Assembly (NCBI GenBank): GCA_964291465.2 | Contig: OZ219941.1 | Span: 62,001 to 126,000 of the forward strand | Direction of reading: 5' to 3' | Length of the DNA: 64,000 bases | DNA from: JAGWBJ01 sp964291465 | GTDB lineage: Bacteria > Chloroflexota > Dehalococcoidia > Lucifugimonadales > JAGWBF01 | Shown: positions 6,818 to 15,601 of the stretch, piece after piece | Position numbering within the stretch: position 1 is the stretch's first letter | Layout of the letters: every line of letters begins with the position of its first letter | Made by a program: the position numbers and the translations under genes | Notes under the pieces: model-generated | Told to the model about the DNA's origin: nothing | Seen by the model: only the letters and a program-made list of their open reading frames with translations | Database searches by the model: none

Positions 6818-9800
6818 TCAGCCGGGGGAGGCGCCGAACAGCGCGGCGATGCGTCCCCGCCGGAGCAGGCCCGGTATCGTGTCGTTGAATATGGTGTAGA
6901 CGATGGGCACGACGATGAGGGTCAGGGCGGTGGAGCTTGCCAGCCCGCCTATGACCACCGTCGCCATCTCCGCGCCGATTATGCCGCCGTCGGCGGCCGG
7001 GGCAGCCGCCAGGGGCAGCAGGGCGAAGCTGGTCGTCAGGGCTGTCATCAGGATGGGGCGCAGTCGGACGCGCCCCCCGGTCACCAGCGCCTCGTACACG
7101 GACATCCCCCTTGCCCTCAGCTGCTCGACGAAGGCTATGAGGACGATGGCGTTGGTCACCACGATGCCGATGAGGAGCAGGACGCCCATCATCGCCGGCA
7201 GCCCCAGGGTCCGGCCGGTTATGGCCAGGGCTATGAGGGCGCCGATGAGGGCCAAGGGCAGGCTGGTGACGATGACCAGGGGGTTGCGCAGGGACCCGAG
7301 GAAGGCCACCATCACTAGGTACACCAGCACGATGCCCACGCCCATGGACACGAAGATGGCCTGAAAGCCCTCGGCGATGTCGGCGAAGACGCCGCCGCTG
7401 GAGACCTCCACCCCCGGCGGCACCGAGAGGTCGGCGATCCGCTCGTCCACCGCGCGGCCCACCGCCTGGACGTCCTCCTCGGTGATGTCCCCCGTTATGG
7501 TGGCGGACCTGACGCCGTCGGTGCGGCTGATGGTGACGGGGCCGCTCCTGGTGACGGTCTCAGCCAGCTCTCCCAGGGGGGCTGACCCGCCGGGGCCGGA
7601 TATCATCAGCCCCCGGACCTGCTCCAGGCTGCTCGCCGCGTCGGGGCTGCCCGACAGCACCACGTCGGTGGCCTCGCCGTCCAGGGTGATGCTGGTGACG
7701 GTCTCGCCCCGCAGGTACCGGCTCAGCTGCAGGCCCACCTGCCGGGTGGTCAGGCCGATCTCGGCGGCCCTGGCGGGGTCCACGCGGACGGACACCTCGT
7801 CCCTCTCCTGGGCCGCGTCGCTCTCCAGGTTCACGACCCCCTCGACGGTGGACAGGGACCGGAGCAGCTGGGCGGACACGGCGGAGACCTGGTCGTAGTC
7901 GGCCCCGGTGACGCTGACCTCGACTCCCTCGGTGGGGGGGCCGTCGGCCAGCTCGGTGATCCGCAGGACGCGTCCCGGCTCGTCCAGCTCGTTTCGGAGG
8001 GTGTTGGCTATGTCCTCGGGGGCGTCGGGGGAGAGCCTGACGAGGATGCTGGCCCGGTTGAGGCTGGCGGGCTCGCCGCCGAACCCCAGGTTGGCGGCCC
8101 CCACCGTGGCCGCGTACACCTCGGCCAGCCCGCTGACCCGGTCCTCGACCCGCACCACCTCGGCCAGGGTGCGGTCCGGCGGGGTGCCCGGCGGCATGGC
8201 GACGTCCACCTGCAGGTAGCGGTCTCCCCCCGATGGAAAGAGGGTCACCGGGATGACGGCGATGAGCCCCAGGCTGGCCACGGTGATCACCGTGGTGGCG
8301 GCCAGAGTGATGATCTTGTGGCCCAGGGCCCACCGGAGGACCGGCGTGTAGAGCCGCTGCATCCACGTCTCCTGGACGAAGGCGTGGACCTCGTCGCCTG
8401 CGCCCTCGGGGAGGTCGCCCGGGCGCAGCAGGTAGGCGCCCAGCACCGGCACCGCCGTGAGGGCCACGGCCAGGGACGCGACCAGGGCGAAGGTGACGGT
8501 GAGGGCGAAGGGCAGGAAGAAGGCCCCCACCAGGCCCTCGATGAAGGCCAGGGGCACGAACACCACGACGGTGGTCAGGGTGGAGGCGAAGATGGCCGGG
8601 CCCACCTCGGTGGTGGCCTCCAGGGCCGCCCGCCACCGGTCCCGCCCCGCCTGGATGTGCCGGTACACGTTCTCCAGCACCACGATGGAGTCGTCCACCA
8701 CGCGGCCGACGGAGATGGCCAGGCCGCCCAGGGTCATGAAGTTAAGGGTCATGTCCTGCCACGCCAGGAGGAGCACGCCGGTGAAGACGCTGAGGGGGAT
8801 GGAGAGGCCGATGACCACCGTGGGGCGCAGGGTGTTGAGCACCCCCCGCCAGGCCGTGGGGCGGAGGGTGAGCATGAAGGCGAACACCACGGCCACGGCG
8901 AAGAGGAACCCGAAGATGGCCTCCCGGCGCAGGTTGTCGATCTGGGACTGGACGTCGGGCCCCTGGTCGGAGACGATGACCACCTCCATGCCCCGGGGGA
9001 GGTCGGCGGCGTCCAGGGCGTCGCGCACCGCGGCGGTGACCTCGATGGTGTTGGCCTCGGCCTCCTTGACTATGGCCACGTTGACGCTGGGCCTGCCGTT
9101 GGTGCGGGATATGCTGGTGGGGGCGCCGGCGCCCAGGGACACCTCGGCCACGTCGCTCAGGCTCACCGGGCCGGCGGGAGAGGCGCCGACGGCCAGGGAC
9201 TCGATCTCCTCCAGGGAGGTGAAGGTGTGGGTGGCCTTGACGGGGACTGCCTGGCCGCCCTGGAGGATGAGGCCTGCGGGCACCGTCAGGTTGTTCTCCC
9301 GGAGGGCCGAGGCGACCTGGAAGAGGGAGACGCCGTAGGCGGCCAGGCTGTCGGGGTCGACGACGACGTGGACCTGCCGCTCGACCTCGCCGTCGACCTG
9401 GACCTGGAGGACGCCGTCGATGCCGGAGACCTCGGGGAGGACCCGGGACTGGACGATGTCCCGGGCGTCGGCGACGCTGCCCTCGGTGACGACGCTGAAG
9501 TAGATCACCGGGATCTGGTCGGGGCTGAAGCGGCCGACGACGGGGTCGTCGGCCCCCGCCGGGAGCTGGACGCCGCCCAGGGCGGCCTCCATGTCGCTCT
9601 GGGCGCCGGACATGTCGGTGCCGTAGGTGAAGTTCGCCAGGACGATGGAGTTGCCCTCGAAGCTGGTGGACTGGAGGGTCTCCAGGCCCTCGATGCCGGA
9701 GACGGCCCGCTCGATGGGGGCGGTGACGTCGCGGACGACGGCCTCGGGGTCGGCGGCGGGGTAGGAGGCGGTGACGGTGACCAGGGGGAACTCGATGTCG

Positions 9801-9916
9801 GGGAATAGCTCGACGCGCAGGGAGTTGTACGCCGTGACCCCCGCGATGAGGAGGATGATGATGGCCAGGATGGTGACGGGCCGCTTGCTGATGGCCGTGC
9901 CGGTGATGAATCTCAT
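6818..9916 (-). CDS. RND-family efflux transporter (HAE1/AcrB-like)
   Basis: A 1032-residue proton-driven exporter. An N-terminal membrane helix (KRPVTILAIIILLIAGVTAY) is followed by a large extracytoplasmic loop, a central helix bundle, a second loop and C-terminal helices. The proton-relay pair D408-D409 sits in VVDDSIVVLENVYRH, and the second half has GIVVTNAIVLIAFVEQLRARG. The length is that of AcrB/MexB. No membrane-fusion protein or TolC-like channel is adjacent. That would fit a cell without a classic outer membrane and suggests the pump works alone or with distant partners. The substrate cannot be read from sequence. The 200 bp upstream (9917-10116) hold no gene. Confidence 0.93.
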   Translation of the reverse strand: MRFITGTAISKRPVTILAIIILLIAGVTAYNSLRVELFPDIEFPLVTVTASYPAADPEAVVRDVTAPIERAVSGIEGLETLQSTSFEGNSIVLANFTYGTDMSGAQSDMEAALGGVQLPAGADDPVVGRFSPDQIPVIYFSVVTEGSVADARDIVQSRVLPEVSGIDGVLQVQVDGEVERQVHVVVDPDSLAAYGVSLFQVASALRENNLTVPAGLILQGGQAVPVKATHTFTSLEEIESLAVGASPAGPVSLSDVAEVSLGAGAPTSISRTNGRPSVNVAIVKEAEANTIEVTAAVRDALDAADLPRGMEVVIVSDQGPDVQSQIDNLRREAIFGFLFAVAVVFAFMLTLRPTAWRGVLNTLRPTVVIGLSIPLSVFTGVLLLAWQDMTLNFMTLGGLAISVGRVVDDSIVVLENVYRHIQAGRDRWRAALEATTEVGPAIFASTLTTVVVFVPLAFIEGLVGAFFLPFALTVTFALVASLAVALTAVPVLGAYLLRPGDLPEGAGDEVHAFVQETWMQRLYTPVLRWALGHKIITLAATTVITVASLGLIAVIPVTLFPSGGDRYLQVDVAMPPGTPPDRTLAEVVRVEDRVSGLAEVYAATVGAANLGFGGEPASLNRASILVRLSPDAPEDIANTLRNELDEPGRVLRITELADGPPTEGVEVSVTGADYDQVSAVSAQLLRSLSTVEGVVNLESDAAQERDEVSVRVDPARAAEIGLTTRQVGLQLSRYLRGETVTSITLDGEATDVVLSGSPDAASSLEQVRGLMISGPGGSAPLGELAETVTRSGPVTISRTDGVRSATITGDITEEDVQAVGRAVDERIADLSVPPGVEVSSGGVFADIAEGFQAIFVSMGVGIVLVYLVMVAFLGSLRNPLVIVTSLPLALIGALIALAITGRTLGLPAMMGVLLLIGIVVTNAIVLIAFVEQLRARGMSVYEALVTGGRVRLRPILMTALTTSFALLPLAAAPAADGGIIGAEMATVVIGGLASSTALTLIVVPIVYTIFNDTIPGLLRRGRIAALFGASPG

Positions 9917-10116
9917 GCTGTGGTCCTATTCGCCGTCGTTGGGGTCCTTGGGACTGGCCGCACGCGTGCGCCGCCCTAGTGCATTACGCTCAGGGCCCGT
10001 TGCTGGATTGCGCCCACGGCTTGCTATGGTAACACGAAGAGGGGTGGGGTGGGGGGGCTACATTGCAACGAGGCAAGTAAGGAAGGGATGAAGGTAATCG
10101 AGCCATCTGGTACCAA

Positions 10117-11253
10117 CTAATCGACTTCTGGAAGATCGACATCACATTCCTCTCCTAGATATCGTCTCAGATAGCCGTATTGCTGTCTCAAGGCTCCCGC
10201 ATCATTCACGCTCTGCTTATGGCGATCAAATTCTCGCAGATAGAGATCTAGCCCCTCCATGGGTTCATCAGAACCTCCCGCTCTGCGATCGGCCTTCTTT
10301 CGGGCGGCTGCGACCTGCTCATCAAACTGTACCAGCATTGATCTTGTGAATCGGATCTCCTGCTCGGCCTTTTGATGAAGTCGAAATACGTGGAAGTAGA
10401 GTGTTGCTCGCCCAACACGACGCAGGAGGGGGTCTCTACTGTCAAAGAAGGCACACATTTTATCGAGGACACACCGTGTCTTGTCTTCCAAGACCTGCAA
10501 GGCCTCATCAGACGCTGCTTCGTCCTTCTCGTCTCGGAGCCTCTTGAATTCCCGCACAAAGGAATCTAGCGTTTCACGCTTTGTCGACACAAACTCGTTA
10601 GAGCGAGTGAGATACAGAAATTTTGCCGCAATGTCGTAATGTTGAAGTCTGGCGTTCGGCAAAAGGGACGCGACGTCCGAAAAGAAACGTGACACTGCAA
10701 TCCGACGAATTCTGTATGGCATAGGCGCTCCGAAGGCGTTCCGACGCTCGGCGGCGCTTAGTGGCACTTGCACGTTCAGTCGCCAGAAAAGACTCTCAAT
10801 GAAGTCGGGGTCAGAGGCGCTGACAACAGTGACTGGAAGTTCATAGCTGTCGAATCGTGCCCTTAGAGTCGGAAAGCGCCGCATCAGATCAGAGTATCGC
10901 GCGCCGGATGCGTGGATAGAGGCATCGTCGAAGAACGCAAAGTCGTCGGGCAGCCCGATATGGCCTTGAATGAACCCCCATAAGGCTAGTAGGCGCTGTT
11001 TTCCGTCGATGACAGAATATCTGTACCTCTGTGCAGCGTTTCCGTGTGCCCCATTCGTGTGGGAGTGCAATTCATGGAAGTACAGCTTGGGAATGTCAAA
11101 TCTGTTGATTATCGAATCGATGAATCGCTCTTGCATTCCACGATCCCAAACCGACAATCTTTGATATGCAGGATTCAGGTCTAGGGCATTCCGCTGACGA
11201 TATATTTCTAGTACGTTGTTGGCCCTAAGTGGGAACATTCTGAACTGTGGCAC
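10117..11253 (-). CDS. DUF262-domain protein of a methyltransferase/Vsr island
   Basis: A 378-residue protein. DUF262 is the ParB/sulfiredoxin-like NTPase domain found in the GmrS half of type IV enzymes. Visible motifs are LNPAYQRLSVWDRGMQERF (residues 26-44), VIDGKQRLLALWGF (81-94), and RLNVQVPLSAAERRNAFG (158-175). The C-terminal 200 residues are helical and charged. I do not see the HNH nuclease (DUF1524) of full GmrSD, so cleavage, if any, would need a partner. The start may be GTG 11253 or ATG 11238; either overlaps the end of the FRG gene. GC content is low relative to flanking genes. It is the last gene of the four-gene operon. Confidence 0.85.
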   Translation of the reverse strand: MPQFRMFPLRANNVLEIYRQRNALDLNPAYQRLSVWDRGMQERFIDSIINRFDIPKLYFHELHSHTNGAHGNAAQRYRYSVIDGKQRLLALWGFIQGHIGLPDDFAFFDDASIHASGARYSDLMRRFPTLRARFDSYELPVTVVSASDPDFIESLFWRLNVQVPLSAAERRNAFGAPMPYRIRRIAVSRFFSDVASLLPNARLQHYDIAAKFLYLTRSNEFVSTKRETLDSFVREFKRLRDEKDEAASDEALQVLEDKTRCVLDKMCAFFDSRDPLLRRVGRATLYFHVFRLHQKAEQEIRFTRSMLVQFDEQVAAARKKADRRAGGSDEPMEGLDLYLREFDRHKQSVNDAGALRQQYGYLRRYLGEECDVDLPEVD

Positions 11254-12061
11254 GGACTACCTCCTTGGCCTGCTCAGCCACATTGTCTAAGTCGGGGAAC
11301 ACACTCAGTGCGGTAACCTGAAGGTGTTTTAGTTCATCTGCTAGACTTTGTTTTCTGCTCTTGGGAATGATTAGTCGCCATATGTGTTGCCCGTCGCCGA
11401 TACGCTCTATCGCCGAACGTGAGACATGATGGATAGTGAAGACACCTTGCTGAGCTTGTATCCGACGAGAAGTGCGAATCGAAATCCCGGCCATGGGAAG
11501 GACTTCACGGATTCCGAAGTCTAGTTGGGTCGGCCTATAGAGGTCAGTGACACCATCGGACGAAGACTCGCGTTTCTCTTCGTCACTGAACATAGGTAGA
11601 GTGGCTGGGTCCGGGACGTTCCGAAGCTCGTTTAATACTGTTGGTAGCAAGCACCATAGGACTCCATCAGTTCTGGACATGAGAGAACTTCCAGTGGCAA
11701 AGAGGGCGAAGTAGAGCCCTACCAGAGGACTCTCCGTCCAGTCCAATAGACGAGAGGGGAGTCCGTGATGGCGCATCAGGAATAACCACTCCCATTCCCC
11801 TTGCGGCCGTGAATCTAGGAATTGATGGGCATTCTGCTTGAATAGATTCATCAATAGCCACTCATCCTCTACGCGGAACTTGGTTTGACGCCTATACATC
11901 GAGGGGACCAAAGTGAACGCCTTGTTCTCTAGACCGCGGTACCAGATGGGTTGCCCGGCCGCATGCAGCTCCGAAGTCCCCAGTTGTTCTTGGTCTTCCT
12001 TCAGACGACGAAGCAGTTCGGCCACGCTTCCGACGTTTCGGTCTTCAAAGCGCAGTTTCAA
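11225..12061 (-). CDS. FRG-domain protein
   Basis: About 278 residues. The FRG domain is named for its conserved F-R-G motif and its activity is not established. It is recognised here by PIWYRGLENKAFTLVPSMYR near residue 40, then WEWLFLMRHHGLPSRLLDWT and SPLVGLYFALFA. I propose the TTG at 12061, which overlaps the vsr stop in a TTGA arrangement with GGGAGG 6 nt upstream. The open frame extends further, but only inside vsr. The 3' end overlaps the DUF262 gene, so vsr, FRG and DUF262 are translationally linked. FRG proteins recur in phage-defence neighbourhoods. Confidence 0.85.
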   Translation of the reverse strand: MKLRFEDRNVGSVAELLRRLKEDQEQLGTSELHAAGQPIWYRGLENKAFTLVPSMYRRQTKFRVEDEWLLMNLFKQNAHQFLDSRPQGEWEWLFLMRHHGLPSRLLDWTESPLVGLYFALFATGSSLMSRTDGVLWCLLPTVLNELRNVPDPATLPMFSDEEKRESSSDGVTDLYRPTQLDFGIREVLPMAGISIRTSRRIQAQQGVFTIHHVSRSAIERIGDGQHIWRLIIPKSRKQSLADELKHLQVTALSVFPDLDNVAEQAKEVVRATVQNVPT

Positions 12062-12471
12062 TTCGTACCTCCCAGCATCCGAATCAGCCTGCCGACCCAC
12101 CTGTTGTCTCGAAGAGCATGTTCCCATACTCTCATCACATGGTATCCGTTTTTCCGGAGAGACCTAGTCAGCGATTGATCACGCCGTCGATTTCCCTCCA
12201 GTTTGGATTTCCAGAAATCGACACGCGTCTTGGGAATACGGCCACACGATGGGCAAGCGTGCCAGAAGCAACCATCCACAAAGAGCATAAGGTGATGGTC
12301 GGGGAAATAGTAGTCGGGGTGGCCGGGAACCTGGGAGGGATGTCGAATCCATCCCGTTATCCCTCTTTCTTGAAGGACGGTCTTAACCACTAGCTCGGTC
12401 GAACGGTTTCCCTTCGACCTAACCTTCGCCATGAGAGACGATCTTTGTTTTGCTGTGAGTGGGTCCTTCAT
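12058..12471 (-). CDS. vsr: very short patch repair (Vsr) endonuclease
   Basis: Vsr nicks DNA at T:G mismatches that arise when 5-methylcytosine deaminates, protecting the sites of a cytosine-5 methyltransferase. The 137-residue protein has the family start TAKQRSSLMAKVRSKGNRST, the catalytic Asp in LFVDGCFWHACPSCG, whose Cys and His residues form the structural zinc site, and VDFWKSKLEGNRRRD. Its length is normal. It sits 104 nt after the cytosine methyltransferase gene and overlaps the FRG gene by 4 nt. Its presence implies that the neighbouring methyltransferase makes 5-methylcytosine. Confidence 0.95.
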   Translation of the reverse strand: MKDPLTAKQRSSLMAKVRSKGNRSTELVVKTVLQERGITGWIRHPSQVPGHPDYYFPDHHLMLFVDGCFWHACPSCGRIPKTRVDFWKSKLEGNRRRDQSLTRSLRKNGYHVMRVWEHALRDNRWVGRLIRMLGGTN

Positions 12472-12575
12472 TCTTCAACTATCCAGCCAGACCAAACAGG
12501 CAATGACAGGCTTATTGGCTCCGTTCTGTCCTCCATCAGATCACTATGTGTGTCCAATTGAAATAGACTCTCGCC

Positions 12576-13865
12576 TCATGCCATTGGTGGTCGACATCCG
12601 TCTTGGTCAAGACCTGGATACTGATGCAAAGATGCGCTGTTTACTTCTGAAACGGGTATCGTGAGCCGTGAACGCCTTTTCGGGCTCGGTGAGCTGCCAT
12701 CAAACAGTTTCAGCAGTGGTCTCGCCACCTGGAAGGCCAATTCGCACGGTACAGCATTGCCTATCTGACGGGTCACACTTGATCGCGCCCCAGCAAAGTA
12801 ATGGCTGTCGGGAAAGGATTGAATCCGTGCCATTTCCCGCAGCGTGTAGTATCGAACAGATCCGTCGTCGCAGACTATCATGTTTTCGCCCCCTGGAACT
12901 CCATGCACGCCCGCCTTCAGGGTCTTAGAAGGCCGATCTAATAGGCTTCCCGTATGGCCTGGGTAGGCTCTGGCGCCAGGGATCGCCCAGTGATTGTTGC
13001 ATTGGTTGTTCTCTTCGGGAGCAGCTAGAGGTAAGTCTTCTATAGCGTCCCTAACCGTGACCCACGGCAACAGATTCTCTTCAAGATTTAGCTCTCGCGG
13101 TCCGCGCGCACCTTCGTCCGGGGGGTGGAGCCCTCGTTTCTCCCAGTAGGCTGCTGCTGCCTGTTCCCACTGTAGTCTATGCTTTGAATGTGTGGGAGTT
13201 GGAAACTTGTATTCAGGAAGATCCCATTCTGTTGCGACTATGAACATCCGATAGCGAATCTGGGGTACTCCAAAGTCCGCGGCATTGAAGACAGCCGATT
13301 GTACGTGATAGGTTGGCCGAGTCCATTGAGCAGTGAGGTGCTGTTCCAACCTTCTGGAGTGATCTTCCCAAGTCTCGTCCTCTCGGGGTGCTAGTTCAGG
13401 GTACCGAAGTTGATTGAGTATATACTCAAGGTAGGCGTGGTGCGATGCTCCACCTAAGCCACGGACGTTTTCGATCAGCACGGCACGAGGGTGGAGGGCG
13501 CGTACTGCCTCCAATACAATTGGAAATAGATTGCGCTCGTCCTCGTGGCCCCTTCTGGAGCCTCCCATGCTAAAGGGTTGGCAAGGAGCACCCGCAGCCA
13601 ACAGCCGAATCGGGCTAGTGGTGGGTATCCAGTCGAGTTCGGTAAGGTCCCCTTCGATGATGTGACCGCTCACGACGAAAGGGGCATTGTGAATATTGTG
13701 ACGAAGTGTAGTACAAGCATCTGGGTCTTTGTCGTAGAACTCGCTCGGGACAAAGCCTGCCTGCGCAAGGCCTAGAGCCAATCCCCCTGCTCCGGCACAC
13801 AAATTGATGTCTGCTGTAATGGCCACATTACTGCTCGTGCTCGATTGCTGGGCGATAGACACCAC
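12576..13865 (-). CDS. DNA (cytosine-5-)-methyltransferase
   Basis: A 429-residue C5-cytosine methyltransferase. Motif I is NLCAGAGGLALG (21-32). The catalytic motif IV is GAPCQPFSMGG with C95. Motif VI is ENV (132-134), motif VIII-like QIRYRMFIVA follows, and the C-terminal motif X reads RQIGNAVP. The target-recognition region between VIII and X is short. No adjacent gene is a recognisable type II restriction enzyme. With vsr, FRG and DUF262 genes directly downstream it looks like the modification arm of a non-classical restriction or phage-defence operon. The likely start is the GTG at 13865 or a codon just inside. GC content is low compared with the flanks. Confidence 0.93.
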   Translation of the reverse strand: MVSIAQQSSTSSNVAITADINLCAGAGGLALGLAQAGFVPSEFYDKDPDACTTLRHNIHNAPFVVSGHIIEGDLTELDWIPTTSPIRLLAAGAPCQPFSMGGSRRGHEDERNLFPIVLEAVRALHPRAVLIENVRGLGGASHHAYLEYILNQLRYPELAPREDETWEDHSRRLEQHLTAQWTRPTYHVQSAVFNAADFGVPQIRYRMFIVATEWDLPEYKFPTPTHSKHRLQWEQAAAAYWEKRGLHPPDEGARGPRELNLEENLLPWVTVRDAIEDLPLAAPEENNQCNNHWAIPGARAYPGHTGSLLDRPSKTLKAGVHGVPGGENMIVCDDGSVRYYTLREMARIQSFPDSHYFAGARSSVTRQIGNAVPCELAFQVARPLLKLFDGSSPSPKRRSRLTIPVSEVNSASLHQYPGLDQDGCRPPMA

Positions 13866-14127
13866 CGTCTTCGAGATGTGGATTGGCGTGTAAGCGACCG
13901 CCCCCCCTCGTCTCGATCATTATCGTTCGGTAGGCAAGGAGTGCCTTTAGTCGCCCAGCCCGGGCAGCACCGAGAATCTGGCGCGAGAGGTTAGGAGGGG
14001 CATGTGGGAGGGGCACCCCCAGCTTCGGAGTGCGGGAACGACTCTTCCGACTACAACAAGGGACATGGCGCGGGACGAGGCCCGATAAGCGTTCCACCAA
14101 GGCCCTTCGGGGGCGGGGGGAGTATCG

Positions 14128-14203
14128 TGGTGGAGCTGGGGGGACTCGAACCCCCTACCTCCTCAATGCCATTGAGGCGCTCTCCCAGCTGAGCTACAGC
14201 CCC
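14128..14203 (-). tRNA. tRNA-Ala (anticodon GGC)
   Basis: A 76-nt cloverleaf with encoded CCA. The acceptor stem GGGGCTG/CAGCTCC has the G3:U70 pair that identifies alanine tRNAs. The anticodon stem CCTCA/TGAGG closes the loop ATGGCAT, giving GGC. The T arm contains GGTTCGAGTCC. Its 3' end points toward the methyltransferase island. The 262 bp between the island and the tRNA hold no gene I can support. Confidence 0.97.
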
Positions 14204-14214
14204 ACGTACCCTGT

Positions 14215-14244
14215 AATATAGCAGAGGGCCCGTGGGCCGCGCAA
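14215..14244 (-). promoter_or_regulatory. candidate promoter of tRNA-Ala
   Basis: On the minus strand TTGCGC and TATATT are separated by 18 bp, with the -10 element 11 nt upstream of the tRNA. The -10 matches 5 of 6 consensus bases; the -35 is weaker. Position and spacing support a sigma70-type promoter. Confidence 0.5.
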
Positions 14245-14331
14245 CGGGAGCGGACGGTCGGGACGGCGGAGTTGGCCGGGGGTGAGGGCGCGAGCGGCGC
14301 GGGGGTGAAGGGGCGTGATGCGGCGGCCCGG

Positions 14332-15600
14332 CTAGGGGGCCGGGATCTCGTCGAAGCCGGTGTAGGGGCGCAGGACCTCGGGGACCGTCACGGAGCCGTC
14401 GGGCCGCTGGAAGCTCTCCAGCACGGCGATGACCACCCGGGGCAGGGCCAGGCCCGAGCCGTTCAGGGTGTGCACGTACCGGGTGCCCGAGCCGCTCTTG
14501 CCCCGGTACCGGATGCCCGCACGCCGCGCCTGGAAGTCCGTGCAGTTGGAGCACGAGCTCACCTCCAGCCACTCCCGGCACCCCGGCGCCCACACCTCTA
14601 TGTCGTAGGACTTGGCCGAGGCGAACCCCATCTCCCCCGCGCACAGCTTCAGCACCCGGTAGGGCAGCCCCAGCCGCCGGCACACCTCCTCGGCGTCGGC
14701 CAGCAGCGTCTCCAGCTCCCCGTCGGAGCTCTCCGGCTCCACGAACTTGTACATCTCCACCTTGTCGAACTGGCGCACGCGCTTTATGCCCCGGGTGTCC
14801 CGCCCCGCCGCCGCCTTCTCCCTGCGGAAGCAGGGCGTGTAGGCCGTGTAGTACAGGGGCAGGGCGTCGGCGGCCAGCACCTCGTCCCGGTGGAGGTTGG
14901 TCAGAGGCACCTCGGCCGTGGGTATCAGCCAGGCGTCGTCCTCCTCGTCGTGGTAGAGGTTGTCGGCGAACTTGGGCAGGTTGCCCGAGCCCTCCAGCAT
15001 CTCCCGCTTCACCACCGCGGGCACGTGCATCTCCACGTAGCCGTGCTCCCCGGTGTGCAGGTCCAGCATCCAGTTGATGAGGGCCCGCTCCAGCCGGGCG
15101 CCCCGGCCCGTCAGGACGAAGGAGCGGGGGCCCGCCAGCTTCACCCCCGTCTGGAAGTCGATGACGCCCAGCTCCGGGCCCAGGTCCCAGTGGGGCCGGG
15201 GCTCGAAGTCGAAGGAGGCCGGCTCCCCCCAGGAGCGCACCGGCAGGTTGTCCTCCTCGGTGAGCCCGTCGGGCACGTCCTCCCGGGGGATGTTGGGCAG
15301 GCCCATGAGGATGCCGCGTATCCGCTCCTCGAGGTCCGCGACCTCCTGCTCCAGGGCCTTGATCTCCTCGCCCACACTCCGCAGCTCCTCGATGAGCTCC
15401 GGCGGGCGCTCCCGGCTCTGGCCGATCCGCCTGCTGGCCTCGTTGCGGCGGGCCCTCAGCCCGTCGCCCCGCTGGATGGCCCCCCGGCGTTGGATGTCCA
15501 GCTCCGCCGCCTCGCCGATGGCGGCGTCGTCCTCCCCCCGCCGGGCCAGGGCCCGGCGGACGTACTCACGGTCGTCCCGTATCAGCTCGATGGAGAGCAC
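14332..15600 (-). CDS. serS: seryl-tRNA synthetase
   Basis: A class II synthetase of 422 residues charging tRNA-Ser (and tRNA-Sec where present). The N-terminal coiled-coil arm spans about residues 30-105. Motif 2 is visible as CFRREKAAAGRDTRG, and motif 3 lies in the C-terminal LNGSGLALPRVVIAVLE. The start is a GTG at 15600, one nucleotide after the lysS stop, so the two synthetases are co-transcribed and probably coupled. Confidence 0.96.
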   Translation of the reverse strand: MLSIELIRDDREYVRRALARRGEDDAAIGEAAELDIQRRGAIQRGDGLRARRNEASRRIGQSRERPPELIEELRSVGEEIKALEQEVADLEERIRGILMGLPNIPREDVPDGLTEEDNLPVRSWGEPASFDFEPRPHWDLGPELGVIDFQTGVKLAGPRSFVLTGRGARLERALINWMLDLHTGEHGYVEMHVPAVVKREMLEGSGNLPKFADNLYHDEEDDAWLIPTAEVPLTNLHRDEVLAADALPLYYTAYTPCFRREKAAAGRDTRGIKRVRQFDKVEMYKFVEPESSDGELETLLADAEEVCRRLGLPYRVLKLCAGEMGFASAKSYDIEVWAPGCREWLEVSSCSNCTDFQARRAGIRYRGKSGSGTRYVHTLNGSGLALPRVVIAVLESFQRPDGSVTVPEVLRPYTGFDEIPAP

Positions 15601-15601
15601 G

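Noticed and set aside
8318..9808. A 496-codon open frame antisense to the RND transporter gene
   Set aside because: It is a Gly/Asp/His/Val-rich shadow frame of a GC-rich gene with strong family matches on the other strand; it shows no domain of its own.
9917..10116. A possible attachment-site copy of the tRNA-Ala 3' end
   Set aside because: I compared the tRNA tail by eye with this gap and found no matching stretch longer than a few bases.
13828..14100. A 90-codon open frame between the methyltransferase gene and tRNA-Ala
   Set aside because: No recognisable motif, it overlaps the methyltransferase start, and its start codon lacks a ribosome-binding site; I considered an integrase fragment but saw no catalytic residues.
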